Shown here piece after piece: positions 35,195-43,941 of a DNA stretch of 64,000 nucleotides. The stretch is taken from NCBI GenBank assembly GCA_026003175.1, contig BPGT01000001.1, forward strand, positions 596,839-660,838. The letters run 5' to 3'. The DNA is from Armatimonadota bacterium (GTDB lineage Bacteria > Armatimonadota > HRBIN16). Each line of letters opens with the position of its first letter. The first letter of the stretch is position 1. The notes below the pieces were generated by a model. It did no database searches, was not told the DNA's origin, and saw only the letters and a program-made list of their open reading frames with translations. A program made the position numbers and the translations under genes.

Positions 35195-36388
35195 GTGGAA
35201 CAGACGACGCAGTTCGATATCGAACCAACCATTGGACAACAGCCGGGTGCTACCTCTGCGGCAACGGTGGTGCGCCCGCGCAGCCTGGAGGATGCTCACA
35301 TCGACGACCTGCTGCGCATCGTTGTCGAGAAGGGAGCATCGGACCTGCACCTGTGCGCAGGCGTCCCACCCGTCATCCGCGTGGACGGCAGGTTGATACC
35401 TACCAACTATGAAAAGGCGACGCCGCAGGATACCCAGCGGCTGATGTATGATATCCTGACCGACGAACAAATCCAGCGGTTCGAGAGCACCCTCGAGCTG
35501 GACTTCTCGTATTCACTGGGCAAGATGGCGCGCTTCCGCGTGAATGTATATCGCGATAGGGGTGCAGTGGCAGCGGCGTTCCGTCTCATCCCCACCCGCA
35601 TCCCCACTATCCGCGAGCTCAACCTGCCGCCGGTGCTGGAGGAGCTCACCCGCCTGCCTCGTGGGTTGATTATTGTTACCGGACCTACCGGCTCGGGAAA
35701 ATCCACCACGCAGGCGGCGATGATTAACCAGATTAATATGGAGCGGAGTGTGCACATCGTCACTATCGAAGACCCGATCGAATACCTGCACACACACCGC
35801 TTCAGCATCATCAACCAGCGCGAGCTGGGACAGGATACCAAATCGTTCCACAACGCGCTGCGGGCGGTTCTGCGCGAAGACCCCGATGTGATTCTCGTCG
35901 GCGAGATGCGCGACCCGGAGACCATCGCCCTCGCCATCACCGCAGCCGAGACCGGACACCTAGTGCTGGCAACATTGCACACCAACAGTGCTGCTACCAC
36001 GATTGACCGTATCGTAGACGTGTTCCCGCCCGGACAACAGGAGCAAATCCGCATCCAGTTGTCCAATAGCATCCAGGCAGTTATCTGTCAGCAGCTGCTT
36101 CCGCGCGCGGGACAGCCGGGGCGCGTGCCGGCGGTAGAGGTGATGATTGCCACCCCGGCGATTCGCAACCTGATTCGCGAAAACAAGGCGCACCAGATTA
36201 CCTCGGTCATCCAGACCAGCGCGAACGTGGGGATGCAGACCATGGACCAGTCCTTGCGCGACCTGTACATGAAGGGCTGGATTACGCTGGAGGAGGCGCT
36301 GTCGCGGGCGATGAACCCCGAAGAGCTGAAGAAGATGATTACGCCTACAGCCGTGACCGAGGGCACAGTGGTTGCGCGTGGGCGATAG
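35195..36388 (+). CDS. pilT: Type IV pilus retraction ATPase PilT
   Basis: A 397-residue retraction motor. There is an N-terminal extension of about 30 residues, then LLRIVVEKGASDLHLCAGVPPVIRVDGRL, the PilT N-domain. Walker A is GPTGSGKSTTQ at residues 163-173. The Walker B region is LREDPDVILVGEMRDPET, followed by ETGHLVLATLHTNSAATTIDRIVDVFP. The AIRNLIRE motif near the C-terminus is the hallmark of PilT. It starts with GTG, with GGGAGGCAGTAG upstream. Confidence 0.96.
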   Translation: MEQTTQFDIEPTIGQQPGATSAATVVRPRSLEDAHIDDLLRIVVEKGASDLHLCAGVPPVIRVDGRLIPTNYEKATPQDTQRLMYDILTDEQIQRFESTLELDFSYSLGKMARFRVNVYRDRGAVAAAFRLIPTRIPTIRELNLPPVLEELTRLPRGLIIVTGPTGSGKSTTQAAMINQINMERSVHIVTIEDPIEYLHTHRFSIINQRELGQDTKSFHNALRAVLREDPDVILVGEMRDPETIALAITAAETGHLVLATLHTNSAATTIDRIVDVFPPGQQEQIRIQLSNSIQAVICQQLLPRAGQPGRVPAVEVMIATPAIRNLIRENKAHQITSVIQTSANVGMQTMDQSLRDLYMKGWITLEEALSRAMNPEELKKMITPTAVTEGTVVARGR

Positions 36389-36400
36389 ATTCGAGCGGAA

Positions 36401-36426
36401 TTGTAGCCGCAGGCTTTAGCCTGTGC
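36401..36426 (+). repeat. Small palindromic intergenic repeat, TGTAGCC family, copy 3
   Basis: TTGTAGCCGCAGGCTTTAGC continues as CTGTGC. Arms CAGGCT and AGCCTG surround a TT loop. It lies in the 96-base gap between pilT and pilC, followed by a related copy at 36437. Confidence 0.65.
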
Positions 36427-36436
36427 TTTGAACGGA

Positions 36437-36463
36437 TTGCAGCAGTAGGCTTTCGCCTGCACC
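36437..36463 (+). repeat. Small palindromic intergenic repeat, TGTAGCC family, copy 4 (diverged)
   Basis: TTGCAGCAGTAGGCTTTCGC continues as CTGCACC. It aligns with copy 3 apart from a few changes (TTTCG in place of TTTAG), so the two stand in tandem, 36 bases start to start. Confidence 0.55.
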
Positions 36464-36484
36464 GCTGCAGAGGAGGGATGAACG

Positions 36485-37721
36485 ATGCCAACTTTTGCGT
36501 ACACCTTCCGCGACTCGATGGGTACGGTGCGTTCGGGCACCTCGGAGGCGGAAAGCGCGGAAATCCTGCGCAAGCGACTGCAGGAGCAGGGCTTTACCGT
36601 TACCGAGGTACGCCAGATTCGTGCACAACGCCCTGGTGGCGGTTGGGGACGGGTGAAGCTTAGCGACCTGGCGATTTTCTGCCGCCAGTTCTCCACCATG
36701 CAGGATGCTGGGGTGTCCATCGTGCGCAGTCTGGACGTACTGGCGCAACAAACCCAGAGCGCCAAACTGCGCCGTATCATCATGGATATCCAGGCGGAGG
36801 TGGAGGCGGGGCAGACGCTCTCTAAGGCGATGAGCAAGTACCCCCAACGTGTTCTCCAACCTGTTCATCGGCTTGATACGCGCCGGAGAAGTGGGTGGTG
36901 TTTTGGAGGAAAGCCTGCAGCGTCTGGCGGCGTTCCTCGAGGCGGACGTGGCGCTGCGCCGCAAAGTGCGCGCTGCCATGACCTACCCCACTATCGTGGT
37001 GATTGCCGCACTGGCAATCGTCATCGGGCTGGTGACCTTTATCCTGCCCAAGTTCTTTGACGTGTTTAAGGACCTGGGCATCAAAGAGTTCCCTGTGATG
37101 ACACAGATGCTGATGGACTTCAGCCACTTCCTCACCAGCCGATGGTACGTGATGATTGCCATCGTGGTGCTGGTGGTCATCGCCTTCCGCATGTTCGTGC
37201 GCACGCGCATCGGACGGAGGCTCTACGACCGCCTGAAACTGAAGTTACCCGTCTTCGGGCCGCTCAACCACAAAATCGCGCTGGCGCGGTTCTCGCGCAC
37301 GCTGAGCACCCTGCTTAGCTCCGGCGTACCTATCCTGCAGGCGCTGGAGACCGTTGCCGGAACGGTAGCCAATGAGATTATCGCCGAAGCGGTGATGGAA
37401 GCGCGTGCTCGTATCCGCGAGGGCGATCGCATCGGACCGCCTCTGGAGAAAAGCGGTATGTTCCCGCCGATGGTGGTGCACATGATTTCCATCGGCGAGG
37501 AGTCGGGTGCGCTGGACCAGATGCTGTCCAAAGTGGCGGACTTCTACGAGTCCGAAGTGGAGTCCACCCTGCAATCGCTCACGTCGGCGATTGAGCCGGT
37601 GCTCATCGTGCTGCTGGGCGGTATGGTGGGCTTCATCGTCATCTCGTTGTTGCTACCGCTGATTACGGCAGTGCAGAGCCTCGCCGGCGGACAGGGCGGT
37701 GCCGAAGGCGGCGGCGGATAA
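36485..37721 (+). pseudogene. pilC: Type II/IV secretion inner-membrane platform protein PilC, frameshifted
   Basis: The first part reads MPTFAYTFRDSMGTVRSGTS and contains the T2SSF segment RQFSTMQDAGVSIVRSLDVLAQQ. At 36841-36845 a run of five Cs shifts the frame. With one C fewer, SKAMSKYP continues directly into NVFSNLFIGLIRAGEVGGVLEES, which is read in the other frame from 36849. The rest has three membrane helices and ends with the second T2SSF half (SSGVPILQALETVAGTVANE). So it is one gene of about 411 residues with a +1 error, a recent mutation or a sequencing error. PilC holds the pilus motor in the membrane, so loss would stop piliation. Confidence 0.9.
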
Positions 37722-37728
37722 CGAGTAC

Positions 37729-37750
37729 GGGGGGCGTGCATCCGCCCCCC
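37729..37750. terminator. GC-rich hairpin between pilC and pilD
   Basis: GGGGGGCG (37729-37736) and CGCCCCCC (37743-37750) form an 8-base GC stem with a 6-base loop, 8 bases after the pilC stop. No T-run follows. It could attenuate or separate expression of pilC and pilD. Confidence 0.45.
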
Positions 37751-37784
37751 TTCCGTACCTGCGGAGGTCACAAGCCGACATATC

Positions 37785-38807
37785 ATGCCGGAATGGTACA
37801 TCGGGCTGGTGGTGTTTATCTATGGGGCGGTGGTGGGTAGCTTCCTGAACGTGCTTATCTACCGCCTCCCGCGCGGTTTATCCATCGTGAAACCGCGCTC
37901 CCACTGCCCGAACTGCAAGACGGAGCTGCGCGCTAGGGACCTGGTGCCTTTGCTCAGCTTCCTGTGGCAACGTGGCAGGTGTCGATACTGTGGAGCGCGC
38001 ATCTCCTGGCGGTACTTTTGGGTGGAATTGACCACCGGATTGCTGTTCTGGGGTGTCTACTGGCGCTACGGCTGGAGCTGGGATACCCTGTTCTATGTGC
38101 TGTTCACCGCGGCGCTAGTTGCTGCCTTTTTCATTGACCTGGAACACTTTCTGATACCAGATGGCTTAAACGTTTTTATGCTGGCGCTGGGCATAGCTCG
38201 CAACATCGTGCTCATTACACAGGGCGACCCGCAAGCGTGGGTCATCGTATACGGATACCGATTGCCCTACGCCATAGTGGGAGCAGTAGTTTGCACGATG
38301 CTTTTCGCAACCATCGCCGTGATGGGGCGAGTGATGTTTCGAAAGGACGCCATGGGCTTTGGAGACGTGAAGTTGGCACGGGCTATCGGCACAATGATGC
38401 CGTTGAAACTGGCTTTGCTGGCTTTTGCGGGCGCAGTTGCGCTGGGGGCTGTTGTGGGAGGGGCGCTGGTCCTCTTTACCTTGAAACAACAATCTCCTGC
38501 TGCGACGCTGCCTGCAGACGATTCCACCTCGTCGGCCGCTCCCGAACCTCTATCGCAAATGCTCCTCTATAGTGTGGCGTTACTGGTTGCGCTGGACGTG
38601 CTGGCGTTTCTTTACGACGGGATACGCTCTCTGCTCTCTTCCAGAAAACCTTCCACAGTATCTGTAGAGGAGGAAGAGTTTGTGCCCGGCTTGACCACTA
38701 TTCCCTTCGGTCCCTATATTGTGGCTGCTGCCCTGATCGCGCTGATAGGTAAACCGTACGTGCTCGCGTTGTGGGATGCCTACTGGCGCTGGGCAACCGG
38801 AGGCTAA
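37785..38807 (+). CDS. pilD: Prepilin peptidase / N-methyltransferase PilD
   Basis: A 340-residue polytopic enzyme that cleaves and methylates prepilins, including those encoded in this window. The N-terminal helix with VVGSFLNVLIYRLPRGLS is followed by the zinc cysteines C41/C44 and C66/C69 in a cytosolic loop. Catalytic aspartates are likely Asp118 in FFIDLEHFLIPDGLN and the Asp in GFGDVKLARAIG. The insert before the end (about residues 225-300, Pro/Ser/Ala-rich) lengthens it beyond the usual 260-290. The start has GGAGGT about 17 bases upstream, a rather long spacing. Confidence 0.92.
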   Translation: MPEWYIGLVVFIYGAVVGSFLNVLIYRLPRGLSIVKPRSHCPNCKTELRARDLVPLLSFLWQRGRCRYCGARISWRYFWVELTTGLLFWGVYWRYGWSWDTLFYVLFTAALVAAFFIDLEHFLIPDGLNVFMLALGIARNIVLITQGDPQAWVIVYGYRLPYAIVGAVVCTMLFATIAVMGRVMFRKDAMGFGDVKLARAIGTMMPLKLALLAFAGAVALGAVVGGALVLFTLKQQSPAATLPADDSTSSAAPEPLSQMLLYSVALLVALDVLAFLYDGIRSLLSSRKPSTVSVEEEEFVPGLTTIPFGPYIVAAALIALIGKPYVLALWDAYWRWATGG

Positions 38808-38820
38808 GAGGGGGGAGGCG

Positions 38821-39170
38821 GTGCAGGCTTTATCTAAGAAGATAACTTACGAAGAGTGGCTGCAGATGCCGGAGACCAATCAGCCTTGTGAGATTATAGA
38901 TGGAGAGGTCAGGGTGTTGTCTCCTGCGCCAAACCGGATTTGGTGGTGGAGGTTCTGGAGAGAAGGCAGTCTGTCGAGGAGAAGATGGAGGACTATCGTC
39001 GCATCGGGGTCAGGGAGTTCTGGCTGGTGAGCCCGGAAGCGGAAACGGTGGAGGTACTGCGTCTGAGCGAGGCTGGTGTGAAGCGCATCGGGTTGTATGG
39101 ACGGGGTGACGTGGTGCATTCGGAATTATTGCCAGAATGTCAACTAAACACCGACCGCCTCTTCGCGTAG
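38821..39170 (+). pseudogene. Uma2-family (DUF820) gene, internally deleted
   Basis: From GTG at 38821 the frame reads KKITYEEWLQMPETNQPCEIIDGEV, the normal Uma2 beginning, then SPAPNR. The conserved end KPDLVVEVLERR followed by VEEKMEDYRRIGVREFWLVSPEAETVEVL is read in another frame, which starts at the same spot. About 80 codons of the middle are missing and the frame is shifted. Neither piece has the whole nuclease core. It sits between pilD and the first pseudopilin gene. Confidence 0.8.
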
Positions 39171-39230
39171 GGGAACAATGCGCCCAGAGGCGTCGTCAAA
39201 ACCGACAGGAAAGGAACGAGGTGACCAACT

Positions 39231-40019
39231 ATGCGAGACCGGAACAACACCAGAGCTTTTACGATGGTGGAGATGCTCACGGTGATAGCCATTATCGCCG
39301 TGCTCGCCGCCATCATCTTTCCCGTAGCGGCAACGGTGCGTGAGCAGGCACGTCGCACCACCACCATGTCTAACCTGCACCAGATACAGGTAGCTTTGAA
39401 GATGTACAAGCAGGATAACCGCGTGTATCCTGAGGCACTGCTGGGCTACGTGGAGTTCGACACCAACAACAATCCCATCCCGGCAGACCGGATTCGTGGC
39501 AGCTTCCTGTATCAGGCGTACATTCGGGACATCAATATCTTCCGCAGCCCGAACAATCCGGTAAACGACAAGGTGAGCTGGAAGGCGGTGGAGGTGCTGC
39601 TTCCCGACCCGAACAACCCCAGTCAGCGTGTGAACGAGATTAATGGCATTCTGGTTACGCGCCCGTACTACGCCTTTGATAGTATGGACGTTGGGCAAAC
39701 TTGCCCGGGCAGCGGGGTGTTCGAGCAGCACTACAGCCTGTATCGCCCCTACGTGCCGACGAATAACACAGCCGGTCCGCTGGACGACATGTGCCAGCTG
39801 CAGTACAACCTGCCGCCGGAGAACACCATCGTCACGTGGGTAACCGACCATCGCAGCTGCGACAGCTCAGGATTGCCGACGGCGGGTAGCAAGGATATCG
39901 TACTGCTACTCAGCGGTACGGCGAAGCCGGTGGACTCGCGCATTATCAAGCAGAAGATGACGGGCAACGACCCGAACTTCAGCAACACCGGACAGAACAA
40001 GTTCTGGTGTCTGGATTAA
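39231..40019 (+). CDS. Prepilin-like pilus subunit, GspG/PilE type
   Basis: A 262-residue protein with a prepilin leader: RAFTMVEMLTVIAIIAVLAA and the Glu5 equivalent in VEMLTV, then FPVAATVREQARRTTTMSNLHQIQVALKMYKQDNRVYPEALLGYV (in parts). This resembles GspG-type pseudopilins, which bind calcium near their C-terminus. It is probably a structural or minor pilin for the pili made by the neighbouring pilB-D genes. GGAACGAGGTGACC precedes the ATG. Confidence 0.83.
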   Translation: MRDRNNTRAFTMVEMLTVIAIIAVLAAIIFPVAATVREQARRTTTMSNLHQIQVALKMYKQDNRVYPEALLGYVEFDTNNNPIPADRIRGSFLYQAYIRDINIFRSPNNPVNDKVSWKAVEVLLPDPNNPSQRVNEINGILVTRPYYAFDSMDVGQTCPGSGVFEQHYSLYRPYVPTNNTAGPLDDMCQLQYNLPPENTIVTWVTDHRSCDSSGLPTAGSKDIVLLLSGTAKPVDSRIIKQKMTGNDPNFSNTGQNKFWCLD

Positions 40020-40068
40020 GGGGTGTTTTGTGTGCGCTTGGCAGGGCGTGGAATGGCACGTCACGTTG

Positions 40069-40133
40069 TCATTCTGAACGAAGTCTCGGTGTGGCGATAG
40101 ACTGAAATGCTTTGCTGGCGCTCGGCAGAACAG
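40069..40133. repeat. Degenerate TCATTCTGAACGAAG-type inverted repeat
   Basis: TTGTCATTCTGAACGAAG and, about 40 bases on, GAAATGCTTTGCTGGCGCTC with GGCAGAACA look like two eroded arms of a GTCATTCTGAGCGAAG-type palindrome common in bacterial intergenic DNA. It lies in the 159-base gap between two pseudopilin genes, which otherwise holds nothing recognisable. Confidence 0.4.
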
Positions 40134-40178
40134 GAAGGATAGTCAAAACCCACCACACGTGAGGCGGTGGAGGCGAAC

Positions 40179-42011
40179 ATGAAAAAGAGTACAAGAGCAT
40201 ACGCCTTTTCGCTGATTGAGGTACTGGCGGCGATTGCCGTGCTAACCATCGGTATTCTGGTGATTCTGAAGCTGTTCCCGGGCGGTTTCTTCGTCACCCG
40301 CGCGGCGGAGAACCGCTCGTTCGCCAGCCGACTGGCTCAGCAGGAGATCGAGCGTTGGAAGAACAACGCGACCTCGCTTCCCGCCGGGATATTGCCACTG
40401 TCGCCCTACAGCGATGGCAGCACCACAGGCGAGGCTATCGATGTGGGGGTACACCCGGATAACCTTGCACCGCCCTCATTGCCGCCTGGCATTGACCCCT
40501 ACTACTACTCCGACATCAACCGCTGGCGGCGCGTGGTGGGCGAAAAGGTGCGCATCCCGATCCCGGTGCCTACTATGGTCGGACAAGGCTCGGTATACGT
40601 GCTGGGAGCGGGCCCCTTCGTGGACCAGCCGCTGTACGACCCGGTCTCGCAGGTGTGGCGGCTGAGTAATCTTAACGTATACGGCTCCCCTATGGTGCGT
40701 ATACGGTGGCAGGCGCAAGAAGATGCTCCACCGCCTCTGCGCGGTCCACACCAGTATGCGATTGACTACGACGCCAGCGATGACGGTTCGTATGACGACG
40801 TGGTGATATGGTTCTATCCGACGCCCTACCCGCGCGATTTCACCATCTCGTACGATTACTACGACGGTAACGATGGATGGAAGCTGAAATCGGTTTCCAA
40901 AACTATTCCCAACGTAGTCAGCCTGACAAACGAGCCGGTGAAAATCGATCTGCGTAGTTATACCGGACCGGACGGCAGACCGATTCTGGAGTCAGGATGG
41001 CGCATGCGCGTCGATAGCGAGCTGGTCAGCCGGGAGTTCCGGTTGCTCCCGCTGGCGCAGGCGTGGTCGGCAGACCCCTACGAGTTCAAGATACTCTACG
41101 GCAACATCGGTCCCTACGCCAACGTGGGCGTTTTGCTATTCAATCCACGTGGGCGCGATTACACCGAGCGCACCGCGCGCGGCGTTGTGCCGCTGACTGC
41201 ACACATCGACTACACCGTGCTGGACTGGCACATCACCCGCGAAGACAGGCTGGTGCCCACTGTGCCTGGGGAGATTAAGCTCAACCTGCGCTTCCTGCGC
41301 AAGCGTGGCGAGAAGCTAGACGACCAGACCACTTACGAAGGTCTGATACGTGGCGTCAACTGGAACGCTCTGCCTCCGAATGACCCGGTGCGCCAGCAAC
41401 CGGACTTCGTGGCGGTAGACCTGCAGACAGGACAGGTGATCGACCCCATCGTCGGGCAGGGCGACACCGGCTCGTATCGGGTGGATTACCGCAACGGCAT
41501 CGTGAACGTGGTGGACCCTACACTGGCGGGGCACACCTTGCGCTTCTACTATCAGGCGGACGGAGACTGGGGTGTGCAGATCCTGAAGCCATACGAGCTA
41601 TACCGCGAGCGTTATGGCAACCTGCTGAGCTACCGTGAGTTCTACGTGGGCGGAGGAGCGGACGGTGGTTCGCCCACCCGCATCTACTTCCCGGTTTGCG
41701 ACGCGGGCAAGCAGGTGATTCTGGGCGAGGTATACTATGTGGACAGCGTGCTAGGCAAGGATGTCATGCGCGGCGTGCTGGCACGCATCAGCACCCGCAC
41801 CGAAACGGTAGGCGGGCGACCCTTGTGCTATATCGACATCCGTGACGTCAAGCCAACTGCGGTCTCTCTAGACCTGGATGCCTACAACATTTACGGCTAC
41901 GTGGTACGTGGTGTGAAAGGTGCGTCCTTCAAGGCGCGTGTCATTTGGAAGGAGAACAATCGCTGGCAGCGCTACGAGGTGGAAACTATCCTCACGCGCG
42001 AAGTGGAATAA
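40179..42011 (+). CDS. Large minor pilin-like protein, PilV type
   Basis: A 610-residue protein with the prepilin leader RAYAFSLIEVLAAIAVLTIGILVILKLFPGGFFV and a very long ectodomain of about 570 residues, far more than PilV/PilW (about 150-350). The ectodomain looks like repeated beta-sheet modules (WRLSNLNVYGSPMVRIRWQAQED, RPILESGWRMRVDSELVSREFRL). Start: ATG at 40179 with GGAGG 5 bases upstream was preferred to GTG at 40167. It may be a tip or adhesin component. The next gene starts 41 bases downstream. Confidence 0.8.
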   Translation: MKKSTRAYAFSLIEVLAAIAVLTIGILVILKLFPGGFFVTRAAENRSFASRLAQQEIERWKNNATSLPAGILPLSPYSDGSTTGEAIDVGVHPDNLAPPSLPPGIDPYYYSDINRWRRVVGEKVRIPIPVPTMVGQGSVYVLGAGPFVDQPLYDPVSQVWRLSNLNVYGSPMVRIRWQAQEDAPPPLRGPHQYAIDYDASDDGSYDDVVIWFYPTPYPRDFTISYDYYDGNDGWKLKSVSKTIPNVVSLTNEPVKIDLRSYTGPDGRPILESGWRMRVDSELVSREFRLLPLAQAWSADPYEFKILYGNIGPYANVGVLLFNPRGRDYTERTARGVVPLTAHIDYTVLDWHITREDRLVPTVPGEIKLNLRFLRKRGEKLDDQTTYEGLIRGVNWNALPPNDPVRQQPDFVAVDLQTGQVIDPIVGQGDTGSYRVDYRNGIVNVVDPTLAGHTLRFYYQADGDWGVQILKPYELYRERYGNLLSYREFYVGGGADGGSPTRIYFPVCDAGKQVILGEVYYVDSVLGKDVMRGVLARISTRTETVGGRPLCYIDIRDVKPTAVSLDLDAYNIYGYVVRGVKGASFKARVIWKENNRWQRYEVETILTREVE

Positions 42012-42052
42012 CAAAAGTGAACCAACACAAGGGCGAAACAGGAGTGTTACCG

Positions 42053-43918
42053 ATGAGAGCAATAGGCAACACGAAGTTCAAAACAGCATTCACGCTGGTG
42101 GAGCTGCTGGTAGTGATGGCGATTACCGCCATCATGCTGGGGCTACTGCTCGGTCCCATGCTGCAAAGTTTTAACTTTACCCGGCGGGTGCAACGGGTAG
42201 CGCAAGCACAGGATACTGCCCGTGACCTGATGGAGACCATCGCCCGCGAGATTGCGGATGCTGCTTACGTGTTCGATAACTCGCGCGTGCTCAACCCGCT
42301 GGTGACCAGCAACCCGGTCAACGACGCCACCCTGCGCTTCGACCTGACCGACCGCCAGGGTAACCCTGTTACTTTCTACCTGCCGTATACCAAGATCGAC
42401 TTCGTGTTGCCGGAACGTGTGACGCCTGTTAGCACTGGTATAACCGACCCTACTGACGGCAGTGACTACGTGCCGCCCGACCGACGGGTGGGCAAGCCTC
42501 CGTTGCTGCCTGTGCTGGCGGGGCGTACGGTGGTGCGTTACTTTATTGCCCGACGTGACCCAAGCCGACCTTACAGCAACCGCAATGAGCAGCTGCTGTC
42601 AACAGCAGCACTGGATAACCCGTACGTGTTATGGCGAGCGCAATTTGTACTGTACGAGCGCAATGGCAACGGACAGTTTGTGCCCAACACCCGATTGTTC
42701 AAACTGGATGCTAATGGGCAACCCATCCTTGACGAACCGGGCTTCTTCTACGACGCCAGCCCTGCTCCTAACGGCAAGTCGTACATGCAGAACTGGTTGG
42801 AGGTCAGTCGCCCGGTTACGGAAGTGCAGGATATCGACCTGGTGAACGTGCAGTACGACCCCCGCACCGGGCAGATTGTGCAGGTCACCCCGTTGATTCA
42901 GTTCCTGCCCGGCCTGGTGACGGACGACCCGGCAGTGCCGACCACTTTAGGCGATGCAGCCAACGAAGTGCCTAACGCTATTCCCACTGCTTACACCACG
43001 AAAAAGGGCGGCTGGAGCCATCCGTTCGTCATTACCGTCTACCGCAACGGGTTCGCTACAGTGTATATGACCAGCAGCGTGGGCAACCAGATTATGGTGG
43101 CACGAGGCGCTTCGGATGCCTTCCGGTTCAATATCACTGCTTACCAGATGATGGAGGCGTCGGGTTGCTATGATGAGGGCACATGGGACCCGGGCGTATG
43201 CTCTAACCTGCCCGACCCGTGGATACAGGGAAGCGGTTCGTGGGAGCGTAACCCCAGCTCGCTGGACGCACCGTATCCCTATCTGCCGTTTCATATCGAC
43301 CCTCGCTCGGGTACGGTGAACTTTGCCATCCCTGCGGTGGCGGTGTTCCGACCGGGCGAGCGACCGGTGTTCGAATACCTCGCCCGCAACACGCAGGTGG
43401 ACGAGAGCGGACGGCGATACCTGCTACTCTCGGAACCAGACGTCAATAATACGGCGTCCAACAATCGGCAGAGCCCATTGAAGCTGCTGCAGACGGTGTC
43501 CATCGTGCCCGGCTCGGAGAGGATTTGGGGACCCGACCAGACTACCCCGCCCGGTGTGGAGCCGCGCCTGGTACCCTATACCCGGGTGCCGTGGAACGTA
43601 ACGCCCGGACCGAACCAGTATCGCATCAACTATCGGGGCACAAACAGTGGGCATCCTACCCTGCAAACCGGCTACGTGGAGTTCTGGTCGCTATGGCAGG
43701 TACCGTCGGGCACGCGGGCTGATGGCACGCCCTACGACCTGTTGCGCGTCACCTATGCGATTCAGGTGAACACCGAAAATGACGTGGTGAAGGTGGATTA
43801 CATGACGCGCTCGCAATACACACTGGCGATAAGCGTGAAACTGTACGACCCAACAACGGGCGACCCGCTGCTCATGTCATTGACCACGCAGGTGCGGGTG
43901 CGCAACCTGTTACGATGA
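42053..43918 (+). CDS. Large pseudopilin-like protein, PilW type
   Basis: A 621-residue protein. The prepilin leader is KTAFTLVELLVVMAITAIMLGLLLGPM, then FNFTRRVQRVAQAQDTARDLMETIAREIADAAYVFDNS, a helix like that of PilW-type minor pilins. The ectodomain is about 560 residues and seems beta-rich. The ATG at 42053 behind AGGAG is a better start than the open frame from 41945. It overlaps the downstream PilX-like gene only if the latter uses ATG 43915. Confidence 0.8.
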   Translation: MRAIGNTKFKTAFTLVELLVVMAITAIMLGLLLGPMLQSFNFTRRVQRVAQAQDTARDLMETIAREIADAAYVFDNSRVLNPLVTSNPVNDATLRFDLTDRQGNPVTFYLPYTKIDFVLPERVTPVSTGITDPTDGSDYVPPDRRVGKPPLLPVLAGRTVVRYFIARRDPSRPYSNRNEQLLSTAALDNPYVLWRAQFVLYERNGNGQFVPNTRLFKLDANGQPILDEPGFFYDASPAPNGKSYMQNWLEVSRPVTEVQDIDLVNVQYDPRTGQIVQVTPLIQFLPGLVTDDPAVPTTLGDAANEVPNAIPTAYTTKKGGWSHPFVITVYRNGFATVYMTSSVGNQIMVARGASDAFRFNITAYQMMEASGCYDEGTWDPGVCSNLPDPWIQGSGSWERNPSSLDAPYPYLPFHIDPRSGTVNFAIPAVAVFRPGERPVFEYLARNTQVDESGRRYLLLSEPDVNNTASNNRQSPLKLLQTVSIVPGSERIWGPDQTTPPGVEPRLVPYTRVPWNVTPGPNQYRINYRGTNSGHPTLQTGYVEFWSLWQVPSGTRADGTPYDLLRVTYAIQVNTENDVVKVDYMTRSQYTLAISVKLYDPTTGDPLLMSLTTQVRVRNLLR

Positions 43919-43941
43919 AAGCGGGAGGGGGAGTGCAAGGC

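Noticed and set aside
36841-36848. Programmed ribosomal frameshifting in pilC
   Set aside because: A C5 tract without a recognisable slippery heptamer or downstream structure. A simple one-base insertion explains it better.
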